Below are positions 1 through 5,337 of a DNA stretch of 6,723 bases, piece by piece. A model generated the notes under the pieces. That model ran no database searches. It was given only the letters and a program-made list of their open reading frames with translations, and had not been told where the DNA came from. Source of the stretch: an uncultured Lachnospiraceae bacterium (GTDB lineage Bacteria; Bacillota; Clostridia; Lachnospirales; Lachnospiraceae); NCBI GenBank assembly GCA_910584325.1, contig CAJTZH010000115.1, positions 1-6,723 on the forward strand. Reading direction: 5' to 3'. The number at the start of each line of letters is the position of its first letter. Position 1 is the stretch's first letter. Position numbers and translations under genes: made by a program.

Positions 1-392
1 CGATTATTATGAAACGGTATATGTACCGCATCGCGCAGACGCTGGCGGAAAAAAGCGGCTGTCTCGCGCTTGTTACGGGAGAGAGTATCGGGCAGGTATC
101 CAGTCAGACCCTGCAAAGCCTCGCTGTTATCAACGAAGTGGCTAAGATGCCGGTCATCCGTCCGCTTGTCAGTTTTGATAAACAGGAAATTATTGATATT
201 TCCGAACAGATTGGGACATATGAGACGTCGATTCAGCCGTTTGAGGACTGCTGCACGACATTTGTCGCAAAACATCCGGTGACAAGGCCGAATCCCAACG
301 TGATTCGTAAGTCGGAGGAGAAGGTGTACGATAAGATAGACGAACTGATTACAGAAGCGTTAAACAACGTGGAGACAATTCTTGTAGAGTAA
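1..392 (+). CDS. thiI: ThiI, tRNA 4-thiouridine synthase, C-terminal part (5' end outside window)
   Basis: The open frame enters from the left edge (the two codons before the first in-window ATG at 9 are also open), so this is the C-terminal part of a longer protein. Visible signatures are VTGESIGQVSSQTL in the PP-loop pyrophosphatase domain, PVIRPLVSFDKQEII, IGTYETSI and EDCCTTFVAKHPVTRPN, which is the typical ThiI carboxy-terminal pattern. ThiI adenylates U8 of tRNA and, with a cysteine desulfurase, inserts sulfur to give s4U8; in some bacteria it also serves thiamin thiazole synthesis. The protein stops soon after the HPVTRPN segment, so there is no C-terminal rhodanese domain of the E. 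coli kind. That is the short form usual in Bacillota, where the paired desulfurase supplies the sulfur directly. The desulfurase gene is not in view. The TAA stop is followed by a convergent gene. Confidence 0.93.
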   Translation, partial: IIMKRYMYRIAQTLAEKSGCLALVTGESIGQVSSQTLQSLAVINEVAKMPVIRPLVSFDKQEIIDISEQIGTYETSIQPFEDCCTTFVAKHPVTRPNPNVIRKSEEKVYDKIDELITEALNNVETILVE

Positions 393-400
393 TGCCGTGC

Positions 401-436
401 AAAAAAAGAAAACGGGGTATGTCAGCACATACCCCG
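401..436 (-). terminator. Rho-independent terminator of the HPr-like gene
   Basis: A perfect 9-bp GC-rich stem (CGGGGTATG at 413-421 with CATACCCCG at 428-436) encloses the six-base loop 422-427. The plus-strand bases 401-412 just before it are nearly all A. Read on the minus strand, the hairpin is therefore followed by TTTTCTTTTTTT, a textbook intrinsic terminator about 17 nt after the stop of the HPr-like gene. On the plus strand the stem is followed by GCTCTTACTC, a poor U-tract, so any termination of thiI here would be weaker. Confidence 0.9.
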
Positions 437-452
437 GCTCTTACTCGGTAAA

Positions 453-689
453 TTACGATTCTACAATATAAGGCTTTAAGATTTCGATAATGGTGTCTAT
501 CTGGTCGGTTGCGTGAATGTTCAAGTCAATCGGCTTGGACAAATCGAGAGAGAAGATGCCCATAATAGACTTCGCGTCAATGACATACCGTCCTGAAGAG
601 AGGTCAAAGTCGGCATCAAACCGGGTAATATCATTTACGAATGCTTTCACCTTATCAATAGAATTTAATGAGATAGAAACTGTTTTCAT
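453..689 (-). CDS. HPr-fold protein lacking the phosphocarrier histidine
   Basis: This 78-residue protein aligns without gaps to HPr (PtsH) from about residue 10 on. The AKSIMGIFSL segment (residues 39-48) is the hallmark motif around regulatory Ser46 of HPr/Crh; here it is Ser41. The aromatic of HPr's KF motif matches Phe24. With the same offset of five, the phosphorylatable His15 falls on Ser10, Arg17 on Asp12 and Pro18 on Lys13, so the HARP active-site loop is absent. It cannot act as a classical PTS phosphocarrier. Known HPr-like proteins without the histidine, such as Crh of Bacillus (Gln15), work through the serine with HPr kinase and CcpA; a similar regulatory role here is inference. 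The ATG at 687-689 has a GGAGG (698-702) eight bases upstream. The gene is monocistronic, with its own promoter and terminator, divergent from mtaB and convergent with thiI. Confidence 0.82.
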   Translation of the reverse strand: MKTVSISLNSIDKVKAFVNDITRFDADFDLSSGRYVIDAKSIMGIFSLDLSKPIDLNIHATDQIDTIIEILKPYIVES

Positions 690-733
690 ATCCTATACCT
701 CCGCGTAATTTAGTTTGTACACTATTTATCTTT

Positions 734-762
734 ATATTAGTCTTTATGCTTAAATATGTCAA
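734..762 (-). promoter_or_regulatory. Sigma-A type promoter for the HPr-like gene
   Basis: On the minus strand a perfect TTGACA -35 box (762 down to 757) is separated by exactly 17 bases from TAATAT (739 down to 734), which matches four of six bases of the -10 consensus. Transcription would start near 727, leaving an untranslated leader of about 40 bases that contains the GGAGG ribosome site. The surroundings are very AT-rich. Spacing and position fit well; the start point itself is not shown by sequence alone. Confidence 0.75.
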
Positions 763-768
763 TGAAAA

Positions 769-784
769 TGATAAATTTTTATCA
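769..784. promoter_or_regulatory. 16-bp palindrome in the divergent HPr-like/mtaB intergenic region (candidate operator)
   Basis: TGATAAA at 769-775 and TTTATCA at 778-784 are perfect inverted arms around a TT centre. The site lies just upstream of the -35 box of the HPr-like gene, at about -42 to -57 from its predicted start. On the plus strand it overlaps a weak extended -10 candidate for mtaB (TG at 769-770, TAAATT at 772-777), for which no good -35 box is visible. The arms loosely resemble the TGATAAT half-sites of Fur-type boxes, but the centre is two bases rather than one. An all-AT core this short can arise by chance in AT-rich DNA, so the operator call is tentative. Confidence 0.35.
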
Positions 785-845
785 AAAATAGTGTGATTGT
801 TATGTATGGCAGAAGACGAGCCGTAAAAAGGAAGGAAGAAAAAGA

Positions 846-2159
846 ATGAAGGCGGCATTTCACAATTTAGGGTGCAAGGTCAATGCGTATGAGACGCAGA
901 GCATGGAGCAGATGTTTGTTGCGGCGGGATACGAGATTGTAGACTTTGAGAAGGAACCTGCCGATATCTATATTATCAATACCTGTTCTGTTACAAATAT
1001 CGCGGACAGAAAATCAAGACAGATGCTCCACCGGGCCAGAAAACAAAACCCGGACGCCGTCGTCGTTGCCGCGGGGTGTTATGTACAGGCATCGGCGGAC
1101 GGAATTTTAGAAGACGATGCGGTTGACATTCTGATTGGCAACAATAAAAAGACTGATATTGTTGCCATTGTTGAGGCATACTTAAAAGAAAAAAAGAAAA
1201 GCAGGAATGTGGTTGATATCGCCAAAACCACGGAGTATGAAAATTTGTCTATTGATACCGTCTATGAACAGACGCGCGCATACATCAAAGTGCAGGATGG
1301 GTGCAACCAGTTTTGCACGTATTGCATTATTCCTTACACAAGAGGACGAATCCGCAGCAGAAAACCGGAGACGGTTCTTGACGAAGTCAGACGGCTTGCA
1401 GCAAAAGGCTATCGGGAAGTGGTGCTGACGGGAATCCATTTAAGCTCGTATGGTAAGGATTTTGGGGAGCAGGACTATTCACTGATTGAATTGACAGAAG
1501 CGGTTAATGAAGTCGGGGGAATTGAGCGAATCCGTCTCGGTTCGCTTGAGCCGGGCATTGTGACGGAGGAATTTGCAAAAAGGCTTTCGGCGCTTGAAAA
1601 AATTTGTCCGCATTTTCACTTATCCCTGCAAAGCGGCTGTGACGCGACACTAAAACGGATGAACCGCAGATATACGGCTAAAGAATACGAACAGCGGTGC
1701 AGTATTTTAAGAGAACGGTTTGATAATCCGGCAATTACCACAGATGTGATTGTGGGATTTCCCGGTGAGACGGAAGAAGAATTCTGCATAACAAAAGAAT
1801 TTTTGGAGCGGATTCGGTTCTATGAAATGCATATTTTTAAGTATTCGCGAAGAAAAGGTACGACTGCGGCTGAAATGGCGGGACAGGTTGCCGTCGGCGA
1901 AAAGGGAAGACGAAGCGACGAACTGCTTTCGCTGGAGAAAAAAATGTCGCGGGAATACCGGCAGAAACTCATCGAAACCAAAACTTCCGTGCTATTTGAA
2001 GAAAAAATTTTTATAAATGGGGAAGAATACTTCGTAGGGCATACCAAAACATATGTAAAAGTTGCGGTAATGTCCGAAAATGATTTGCGAAATTGCATTC
2101 TGGATATAAAAATCATACAGTGTCTGACTGATGATATAATGCTGGGACAGATTTCTTGA
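846..2159 (+). CDS. mtaB: MtaB, tRNA (N6-L-threonylcarbamoyladenosine37-C2)-methylthiotransferase
   Basis: A 437-residue radical-SAM methylthiotransferase of the MiaB/RimO/MtaB family, at full family length. The N-terminal UPF0004 domain carries the three cysteines for the auxiliary [4Fe-4S] cluster: Cys10 (NLGCKVN), Cys47 (INTCSVT) and Cys78 (AAGCYVQ). The radical-SAM motif CxxxCxxC is Cys153, Cys157, Cys160 (DGCNQFCTYC), followed by IIPYTRGRIRSR. Further family segments are LTGIHLSSYG (194-203), RLGSLEP (230-236), LSLQSGCDATLKRMNRRY (259-276) and DVIVGFPGET (300-309). A TRAM RNA-binding domain fills about 370-437 (FVGHTKTYVKV). MtaB adds a methylthio group to t6A37 of ANN-decoding tRNAs. 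The NLGCKVN start and the TGIHLSSYG segment favour MtaB over MiaB or RimO. The ATG has purine-rich AAGGA sites upstream (best 832-836, nine bases away). It appears to be transcribed apart from the next gene, which has its own candidate promoter. Confidence 0.93.
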   Translation: MKAAFHNLGCKVNAYETQSMEQMFVAAGYEIVDFEKEPADIYIINTCSVTNIADRKSRQMLHRARKQNPDAVVVAAGCYVQASADGILEDDAVDILIGNNKKTDIVAIVEAYLKEKKKSRNVVDIAKTTEYENLSIDTVYEQTRAYIKVQDGCNQFCTYCIIPYTRGRIRSRKPETVLDEVRRLAAKGYREVVLTGIHLSSYGKDFGEQDYSLIELTEAVNEVGGIERIRLGSLEPGIVTEEFAKRLSALEKICPHFHLSLQSGCDATLKRMNRRYTAKEYEQRCSILRERFDNPAITTDVIVGFPGETEEEFCITKEFLERIRFYEMHIFKYSRRKGTTAAEMAGQVAVGEKGRRSDELLSLEKKMSREYRQKLIETKTSVLFEEKIFINGEEYFVGHTKTYVKVAVMSENDLRNCILDIKIIQCLTDDIMLGQIS

Positions 2160-2166
2160 TTACTAC

Positions 2167-2195
2167 TTGTTTTATTTATTGTTTTATATTAGAAT
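2167..2195 (+). promoter_or_regulatory. Candidate promoter of the ireB-ruvX operon
   Basis: TTGTTT (2167-2172) and TAGAAT (2190-2195, five of six consensus bases) are 17 bases apart in the AT-rich gap after mtaB. A start near 2202 would leave a leader of about 20 bases holding the AAAGGA ribosome site. The -35 box matches only in its first three bases. No terminator hairpin for mtaB is visible in the gap, so read-through from mtaB is also possible. Confidence 0.5.
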
Positions 2196-2223
2196 GTAAT
2201 TTGGAAGTAAAGGACGTGATGAT

Positions 2224-2487
2224 ATGATGGACGATTTAACAAAGACACAATTTATACAGATAGAGACGTTTGCTGACCTTTCGGTTTCGGAAATCATCGA
2301 GCGTGTTTATGTTGCACTGAAAGAAAGAGGCTATAATCCCGTGAATCAGATTGTAGGCTATATTATGTCCGGCGACCCGACGTATATTACCAGTCATAAT
2401 AATGCCAGAAGCCTGATTATGAAGGTTGAACGTGACGAGATTGTGGAAGAGGTTCTTAAGTATTTCATTAAGAATAAGGGATTATAA
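2224..2487 (+). CDS. ireB: IreB family regulatory phosphoprotein (UPF0297/DUF965, YrzL-like)
   Basis: This 87-residue protein contains the near-invariant family core ALKERGYNPVNQIVGYIMSG, DPTYITSHNNAR and SLIMKVERDEIVEEVLKYF. In Enterococcus faecalis IreB is a substrate of the Ser/Thr kinase IreK and lowers cephalosporin resistance; phosphorylation there falls on N-terminal threonines. Here Thr6 and Thr8 lie in the matching N-terminal tail (DDLTKTQF), but that they are the sites is inference. Two ATG codons stand in tandem at 2224 and 2227. AAAGGA at 2209-2214 is nine bases before the first and twelve before the second, so the first is preferred. The gene is followed after five bases by ruvX and then a DUF1292 gene, the conserved Bacillota order yrzL-yrrK-yrzB. 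The length is normal for the family. Confidence 0.93.
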   Translation: MMDDLTKTQFIQIETFADLSVSEIIERVYVALKERGYNPVNQIVGYIMSGDPTYITSHNNARSLIMKVERDEIVEEVLKYFIKNKGL

Positions 2488-2492
2488 GACGG

Positions 2493-2924
2493 ATGAGAGT
2501 TTTGGGACTGGATTACGGCACTAAGACGGTAGGCGTTGCCGTCAGCGACCCCCTGGGCATAACGGCACAGGGGCTTGAGACGATTGCACGTAAAGAAGAG
2601 AATAAATTGAGAAAAACCCTTGCAAGAATCGAAGAACTGTGCAGGGAGTATGAAGTTAAAACGATTGTTCTGGGACTGCCTAAGAATATGAATAATACCG
2701 TAGGAGAACGCGCGCAGGCTGCGGAAGAATTCCGGGAGATGCTTGAGCGCAGGACTGCGCTTCCAGTTGTGATGTGGGATGAGCGCCTTACGACCGTTAT
2801 GGCGGAGAATGTACTGAAAGAGAACGGCGTGCGCAGGGAAGAACGCAAGAAATATATCGACAAGATTGCGGCAGTATTTATTTTGCAGAGTTATCTGGAT
2901 ATGATGTCATCAAGTGGAGAATAA
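2493..2924 (+). CDS. ruvX: Putative pre-16S rRNA nuclease RuvX/YqgF (Holliday junction resolvase-like)
   Basis: A 143-residue RNase H-fold protein of the YqgF family. Visible motifs are GLDYGTKTVGVAVSDP (5-20, catalytic Asp6), VLGLPKNMNNTVGERA (59-74), WDERLTT (95-101, acidic pair Asp96-Glu97) and DKIAAVFILQSYLD (123-136, Asp123). YqgF is implicated in maturation of the 5' end of 16S rRNA in E. coli and was also proposed as a Holliday-junction resolvase, so the substrate in this organism stays open. The usual KR(I/V)G after the first Asp motif reads KTVG here, a mild deviation with the acidic residues kept. The start ATG is five bases after the ireB stop and has only a weak ribosome site (AAGACGG), which suggests translational coupling to ireB. 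The 3' end carries the ribosome site of the next gene. Confidence 0.92.
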   Translation: MRVLGLDYGTKTVGVAVSDPLGITAQGLETIARKEENKLRKTLARIEELCREYEVKTIVLGLPKNMNNTVGERAQAAEEFREMLERRTALPVVMWDERLTTVMAENVLKENGVRREERKKYIDKIAAVFILQSYLDMMSSSGE

Positions 2925-2928
2925 TGTT

Positions 2929-3192
2929 ATGGAGAAGATTACATTTGCCGGTGAGGGCGATGAAATATTAGAATTTTATGTGCTGGAGCAGACGAGACTG
3001 AACGGAACGGACTACATTTTAGTGACGGAGTCGGACGATGAGGAAACGGACGCGGAATGCTACATACTGAAGGATGTATCGAAAGAGCAGGAGGCGGAAA
3101 GCCTGTACGAAGCGGTGGAAAACGAGGCGGAACTGGACGCCGTGATGAAGGTATTTGAAGAACTCCTTGAAGATACAGAAATCGTAAAGTAA
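2929..3192 (+). CDS. DUF1292 family protein (YrzB-like)
   Basis: An acidic protein of 87 residues with the DUF1292 pattern: MEKITFAGEGDEILEFYVLEQT at the start, then LNGTDYILVTES, a run of acidic residues, CYILKDVS, and a C-terminal ELDAVMKVFEELLED. No biochemical function is established for this family; it is recognised by its fixed place after ireB and ruvX in Bacillota. The ATG at 2929 is chosen because GGAGA (2916-2920) lies eight bases upstream and the protein then begins with the family-typical MEKITF. An in-frame GTG at 2914 would add five residues and overlap the end of ruvX by 11 bases, but it has no good ribosome site. There are four bases between the ruvX stop and the chosen start. 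It has no membrane segment or signal peptide and is probably cytoplasmic. Confidence 0.87.
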   Translation: MEKITFAGEGDEILEFYVLEQTRLNGTDYILVTESDDEETDAECYILKDVSKEQEAESLYEAVENEAELDAVMKVFEELLEDTEIVK

Positions 3193-3211
3193 GATAGAAA
3201 AATTTTCTATC
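3193..3211. repeat. Perfect 19-bp palindrome (9-1-9) before rnj
   Basis: GATAGAAAA and TTTTCTATC are exact inverted arms around a single A, starting directly after the TAA of the DUF1292 gene and ending 13 bases before the AGGAG ribosome site of rnj. As RNA it could only fold with a shortened AU-rich stem, and no U-tract follows, so it is not a standard terminator. The one-base centre and the dyad shape suit a dimeric DNA-binding protein, or an RNA element in the leader of rnj. Either role is inference. Confidence 0.5.
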
Positions 3212-3238
3212 AAATTCAGAAAATAGGAGTGTGTTATT

Positions 3239-4906
3239 TTGAAAAATAAGAATAGTGAAGGAAAGCTTAAGGTTATCCCATTGGGCGGCCTTGAGCAGAT
3301 CGGAATGAACATGACTGCCTTCGAGTACGAAGACAGTATTGTTGTTGTGGACTGCGGTTTGTCATTTCCGGATGACGAAATGCTTGGAATTGACTTGGTA
3401 ATTCCGGATATTACCTATCTCAAGGATAATGTCGAGAAAGTGAAGGGATTTGTGATTACCCACGGACATGAGGACCATATCGGCGCGATTCCATACGTTT
3501 TAAAGGACATTAACGTGCCGATTTACGCAACAAAACTGACCATGGGTATTATAGAGTTTAAATTAAAAGAACATGAGATGGACAAGAAGGTTAAGAGAAA
3601 AGTCGTTAAATACGGTCAGTCCATCAACCTTGGATGTTTTCGTATAGAATTTATCCGTACCAATCATAGTATTGCCGATGCGGCGGCGCTTGCCATTTAT
3701 TCGCCGGCGGGCACGGTTGTGCATACCGGCGATTTTAAGGTAGATTACACGCCGGTTTACGGCGAGCCGATTGATTTACAGCGTCTGGCCGAAATCGGAA
3801 AGAAAGGCGTTCTTGCTTTAATGTCGGACAGTACCAATGCCTTAAAGCCTGGGTTTACCATGTCGGAAAGCACGGTGGGCAGAACGTTTGATTCCCTGTT
3901 TAACGATAACCGCGGAAGCAGAATTATTATTGCGACGTTTGCTTCTAACGTAGACCGTGTGCAGCAGATTATCAATTCTGCCTGTAAGTATGACCGCAAG
4001 GTTGTTATTGAAGGAAGAAGCATGATAAACATCATTTCCGTTGCAAAGGAACTGGAATATTTAAATTATCCGGAAGGCACGATTATCGACGTGGAACAGA
4101 TGAAGAATTATACGGACGACCAGCTTGTGCTGATTACGACCGGAAGCCAGGGAGAGTCTATGGCGGCGCTCTCGAGAATGGCGGCATCGCTTCACAGAAA
4201 AGTGACGATTCATCCGGGCGATACGGTGATATTCAGTTCGACGCCGATTCCGGGCAATGAGAAATCAGTTGCCAAAGTTATCAACGAATTGTCCATGAAG
4301 GGCGCGAAGGTTATCTTTCAGGATACGCATGTATCGGGACATGCCTGTGAAGAGGAATTGAAGCTGATTTATTCCCTTGTGAAGCCGAAATACGCGGTGC
4401 CGGTTCACGGCGAGTACCGTCATCTTGCGGCAAACGCGGAGATTGCGGAACATATGGGCGTACCGAAAGAAAATATATTTCTGATGTTTAAAGGCGACGT
4501 GCTGGAACTTTCACAAGATGACGCGAAGGTTACGGGAACGGTACAGACCGGCGCCGTTCTGGTTGACGGTCTCGGCGTAGGCGATGTGGGGAACATTGTT
4601 CTGCGGGACAGACAGAATCTTGCGGAAAATGGTATTATCATCGTGGTGATGACGCTTGAGAAGCATTCAAACCAGCTGCTTGCGGGACCGGATATTGTGA
4701 CGCGCGGTTTTGTCTATGTGCGAGAGTCCGAAAATCTGATTGAGAACGCCAGAATGGAAGTTGAGGCGGCAGTGGAAAACTGCCTGTACAGGGAAGTAAA
4801 CGACTGGGGTAAAATCAAAAATGTAGTGAAGGATACCTTGAGTGATTATATGTGGAAAAATCTTAAGAGAACACCGATGATTCTTCCGATTATCATGGAG
4901 GTGTAG
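3239..4906 (+). CDS. rnj: Ribonuclease J (metallo-beta-lactamase/beta-CASP 5'-3' exo- and endoribonuclease)
   Basis: The 555-residue length matches the RNase J family. In order: PLGGLEQIGMN (14-24); the metal motif HGHEDH (His75, His77, Asp79, His80); His143 (TNHSIAD); HTGDFK with His162 and Asp165; SDSTNA (197-202); the beta-CASP segments TFASNVDRVQQII (233-245), VIEGRSM (256-262) and TGSQGESMAALSRMA (301-315); SGHACEEEL (His368); PVHGEYRHL (His390). The C-terminal domain ends in TPMILPIIMEV, almost identical to the end of B. subtilis RNase J1 as remembered. All metal ligands are present, so it should be active in mRNA decay and rRNA 5' maturation. The start is TTG at 3239 with AGGAG (3225-3229) nine bases upstream; the first in-frame ATG is at residue 23, inside the conserved fold, so it is rejected as start. 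One base separates it from ylbF. J1 versus J2 status cannot be assigned. Confidence 0.96.
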   Translation: MKNKNSEGKLKVIPLGGLEQIGMNMTAFEYEDSIVVVDCGLSFPDDEMLGIDLVIPDITYLKDNVEKVKGFVITHGHEDHIGAIPYVLKDINVPIYATKLTMGIIEFKLKEHEMDKKVKRKVVKYGQSINLGCFRIEFIRTNHSIADAAALAIYSPAGTVVHTGDFKVDYTPVYGEPIDLQRLAEIGKKGVLALMSDSTNALKPGFTMSESTVGRTFDSLFNDNRGSRIIIATFASNVDRVQQIINSACKYDRKVVIEGRSMINIISVAKELEYLNYPEGTIIDVEQMKNYTDDQLVLITTGSQGESMAALSRMAASLHRKVTIHPGDTVIFSSTPIPGNEKSVAKVINELSMKGAKVIFQDTHVSGHACEEELKLIYSLVKPKYAVPVHGEYRHLAANAEIAEHMGVPKENIFLMFKGDVLELSQDDAKVTGTVQTGAVLVDGLGVGDVGNIVLRDRQNLAENGIIIVVMTLEKHSNQLLAGPDIVTRGFVYVRESENLIENARMEVEAAVENCLYREVNDWGKIKNVVKDTLSDYMWKNLKRTPMILPIIMEV

Positions 4907-4907
4907 T

Positions 4908-5255
4908 ATGGATAGAAACCGCATTGATAATCTGGCGTCAGAACTTGCGCAGGCCATTATGGACAGCGATGAATATAAAAATTTTCAGCGCTGCAGGGCT
5001 GAAATTTCTAAAAATCCACAACTTTATCAGGCGGTGAACGAACTGCGCAGGCACAATTTTGAACTGCAAAATTCCGAGGGCGTACAGGATATGTATGAAG
5101 AAGTGGTAAAGATATACGACAGATACGCATATGTTAGAACGAATATTGTGGCAAATCAGTTTTTGCGCGCGGAATTGAGCGTATGCAGAATGATACAGGA
5201 TATCCAGAGAATCTTGCTGGAGGATTTGGACTTTAACGTAGACTTTCTGGATTAG
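4908..5255 (+). CDS. YlbF/YmcA family protein (Com_YlbF domain)
   Basis: A 115-residue, almost entirely helical, charged protein. It fits the Com_YlbF family: an N-terminal helix with LASELAQAIMDSDEYKNF, then CRAEISKNPQLYQAVNELRRHNFELQ, and a C-terminal helical stretch ending AELSVCRMIQDIQRILLED. B. subtilis YlbF and YmcA form the Y-complex with YaaT, which alters RNase Y activity and mRNA maturation and affects competence, sporulation and biofilm formation. YheA is a related paralogue, so the exact subfamily is uncertain. The ATG is one base after the rnj stop, with GGAGG (4897-4901) inside the last rnj codons six bases upstream, so translation is probably coupled to RNase J. That pairing supports a role in RNA turnover. 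The last codon and TAG stop form the first six bases of a downstream 32-bp tandem repeat. Confidence 0.82.
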   Translation: MDRNRIDNLASELAQAIMDSDEYKNFQRCRAEISKNPQLYQAVNELRRHNFELQNSEGVQDMYEEVVKIYDRYAYVRTNIVANQFLRAELSVCRMIQDIQRILLEDLDFNVDFLD

Positions 5256-5321
5256 CTATAGAATACGAAGTATTCATAGCAGATTAGCTATAGAATACGA
5301 AGTATTCATAACAGATTAGCT
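5250..5321 (+). repeat. 32-bp tandem direct repeat (2.25 copies) with internal hairpin
   Basis: Two full 32-base units (5250-5281 and 5282-5313) differ at one position (G5279 versus A5311). They are followed by the first eight bases of a third copy (GATTAGCT, 5314-5321). Each unit contains the inverted repeat GAATAC-GAA-GTATTC. In copy 1 the stem extends to 11 pairs with one bulged A: GCTAT and GAATAC pair with GTATTC and ATAGC, with a GAA loop, at 5255-5280. The single difference in copy 2 puts an A opposite C in the outer stem. The array begins with the final sense codon and stop of the ylbF-family gene and ends four bases before the AGGAGG of the next gene. No U-tract follows, so this is not a normal terminator; an mRNA-stability, processing or attenuating role is possible. 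Confidence 0.9.
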
Positions 5322-5337
5322 CTAAGGAGGAGAGGGT

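Noticed and set aside
413..436. Hairpin as an efficient terminator of thiI
   Set aside because: On the plus strand the A-tract is before the stem and only GCTCTTACTC follows; the T-tract lies on the minus-strand side, so it serves the HPr-like gene.
517..708. Plus-strand open frame opposite the HPr-like gene
   Set aside because: The minus-strand frame has a family match, promoter, ribosome site and terminator; the plus-strand frame has none.
1820..2116. Minus-strand open frame inside mtaB (similarly 1182-1439, 2513-2863, 3757-4035, 4667-4957, 5457-5891)
   Set aside because: They lie antisense to clearly conserved genes, have low-complexity composition, no ribosome sites and no recognisable domains.
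2160..2223. Terminator or riboswitch in the mtaB-ireB gap
   Set aside because: The gap is only about 64 AT-rich bases with no GC-rich stem; only a promoter-like pair of boxes is supported.
5261..5275. ATACGAAGTAT-like core resembling the arm of a loxP site
   Set aside because: The arms are six bases with a three-base centre, not 13-8-13, and no recombinase is present; the likeness is short and coincidental.
5250..5321. Direct repeats considered as a CRISPR array
   Set aside because: The 32-bp units are directly contiguous with no spacers, there are only two full copies, and no cas gene is nearby.
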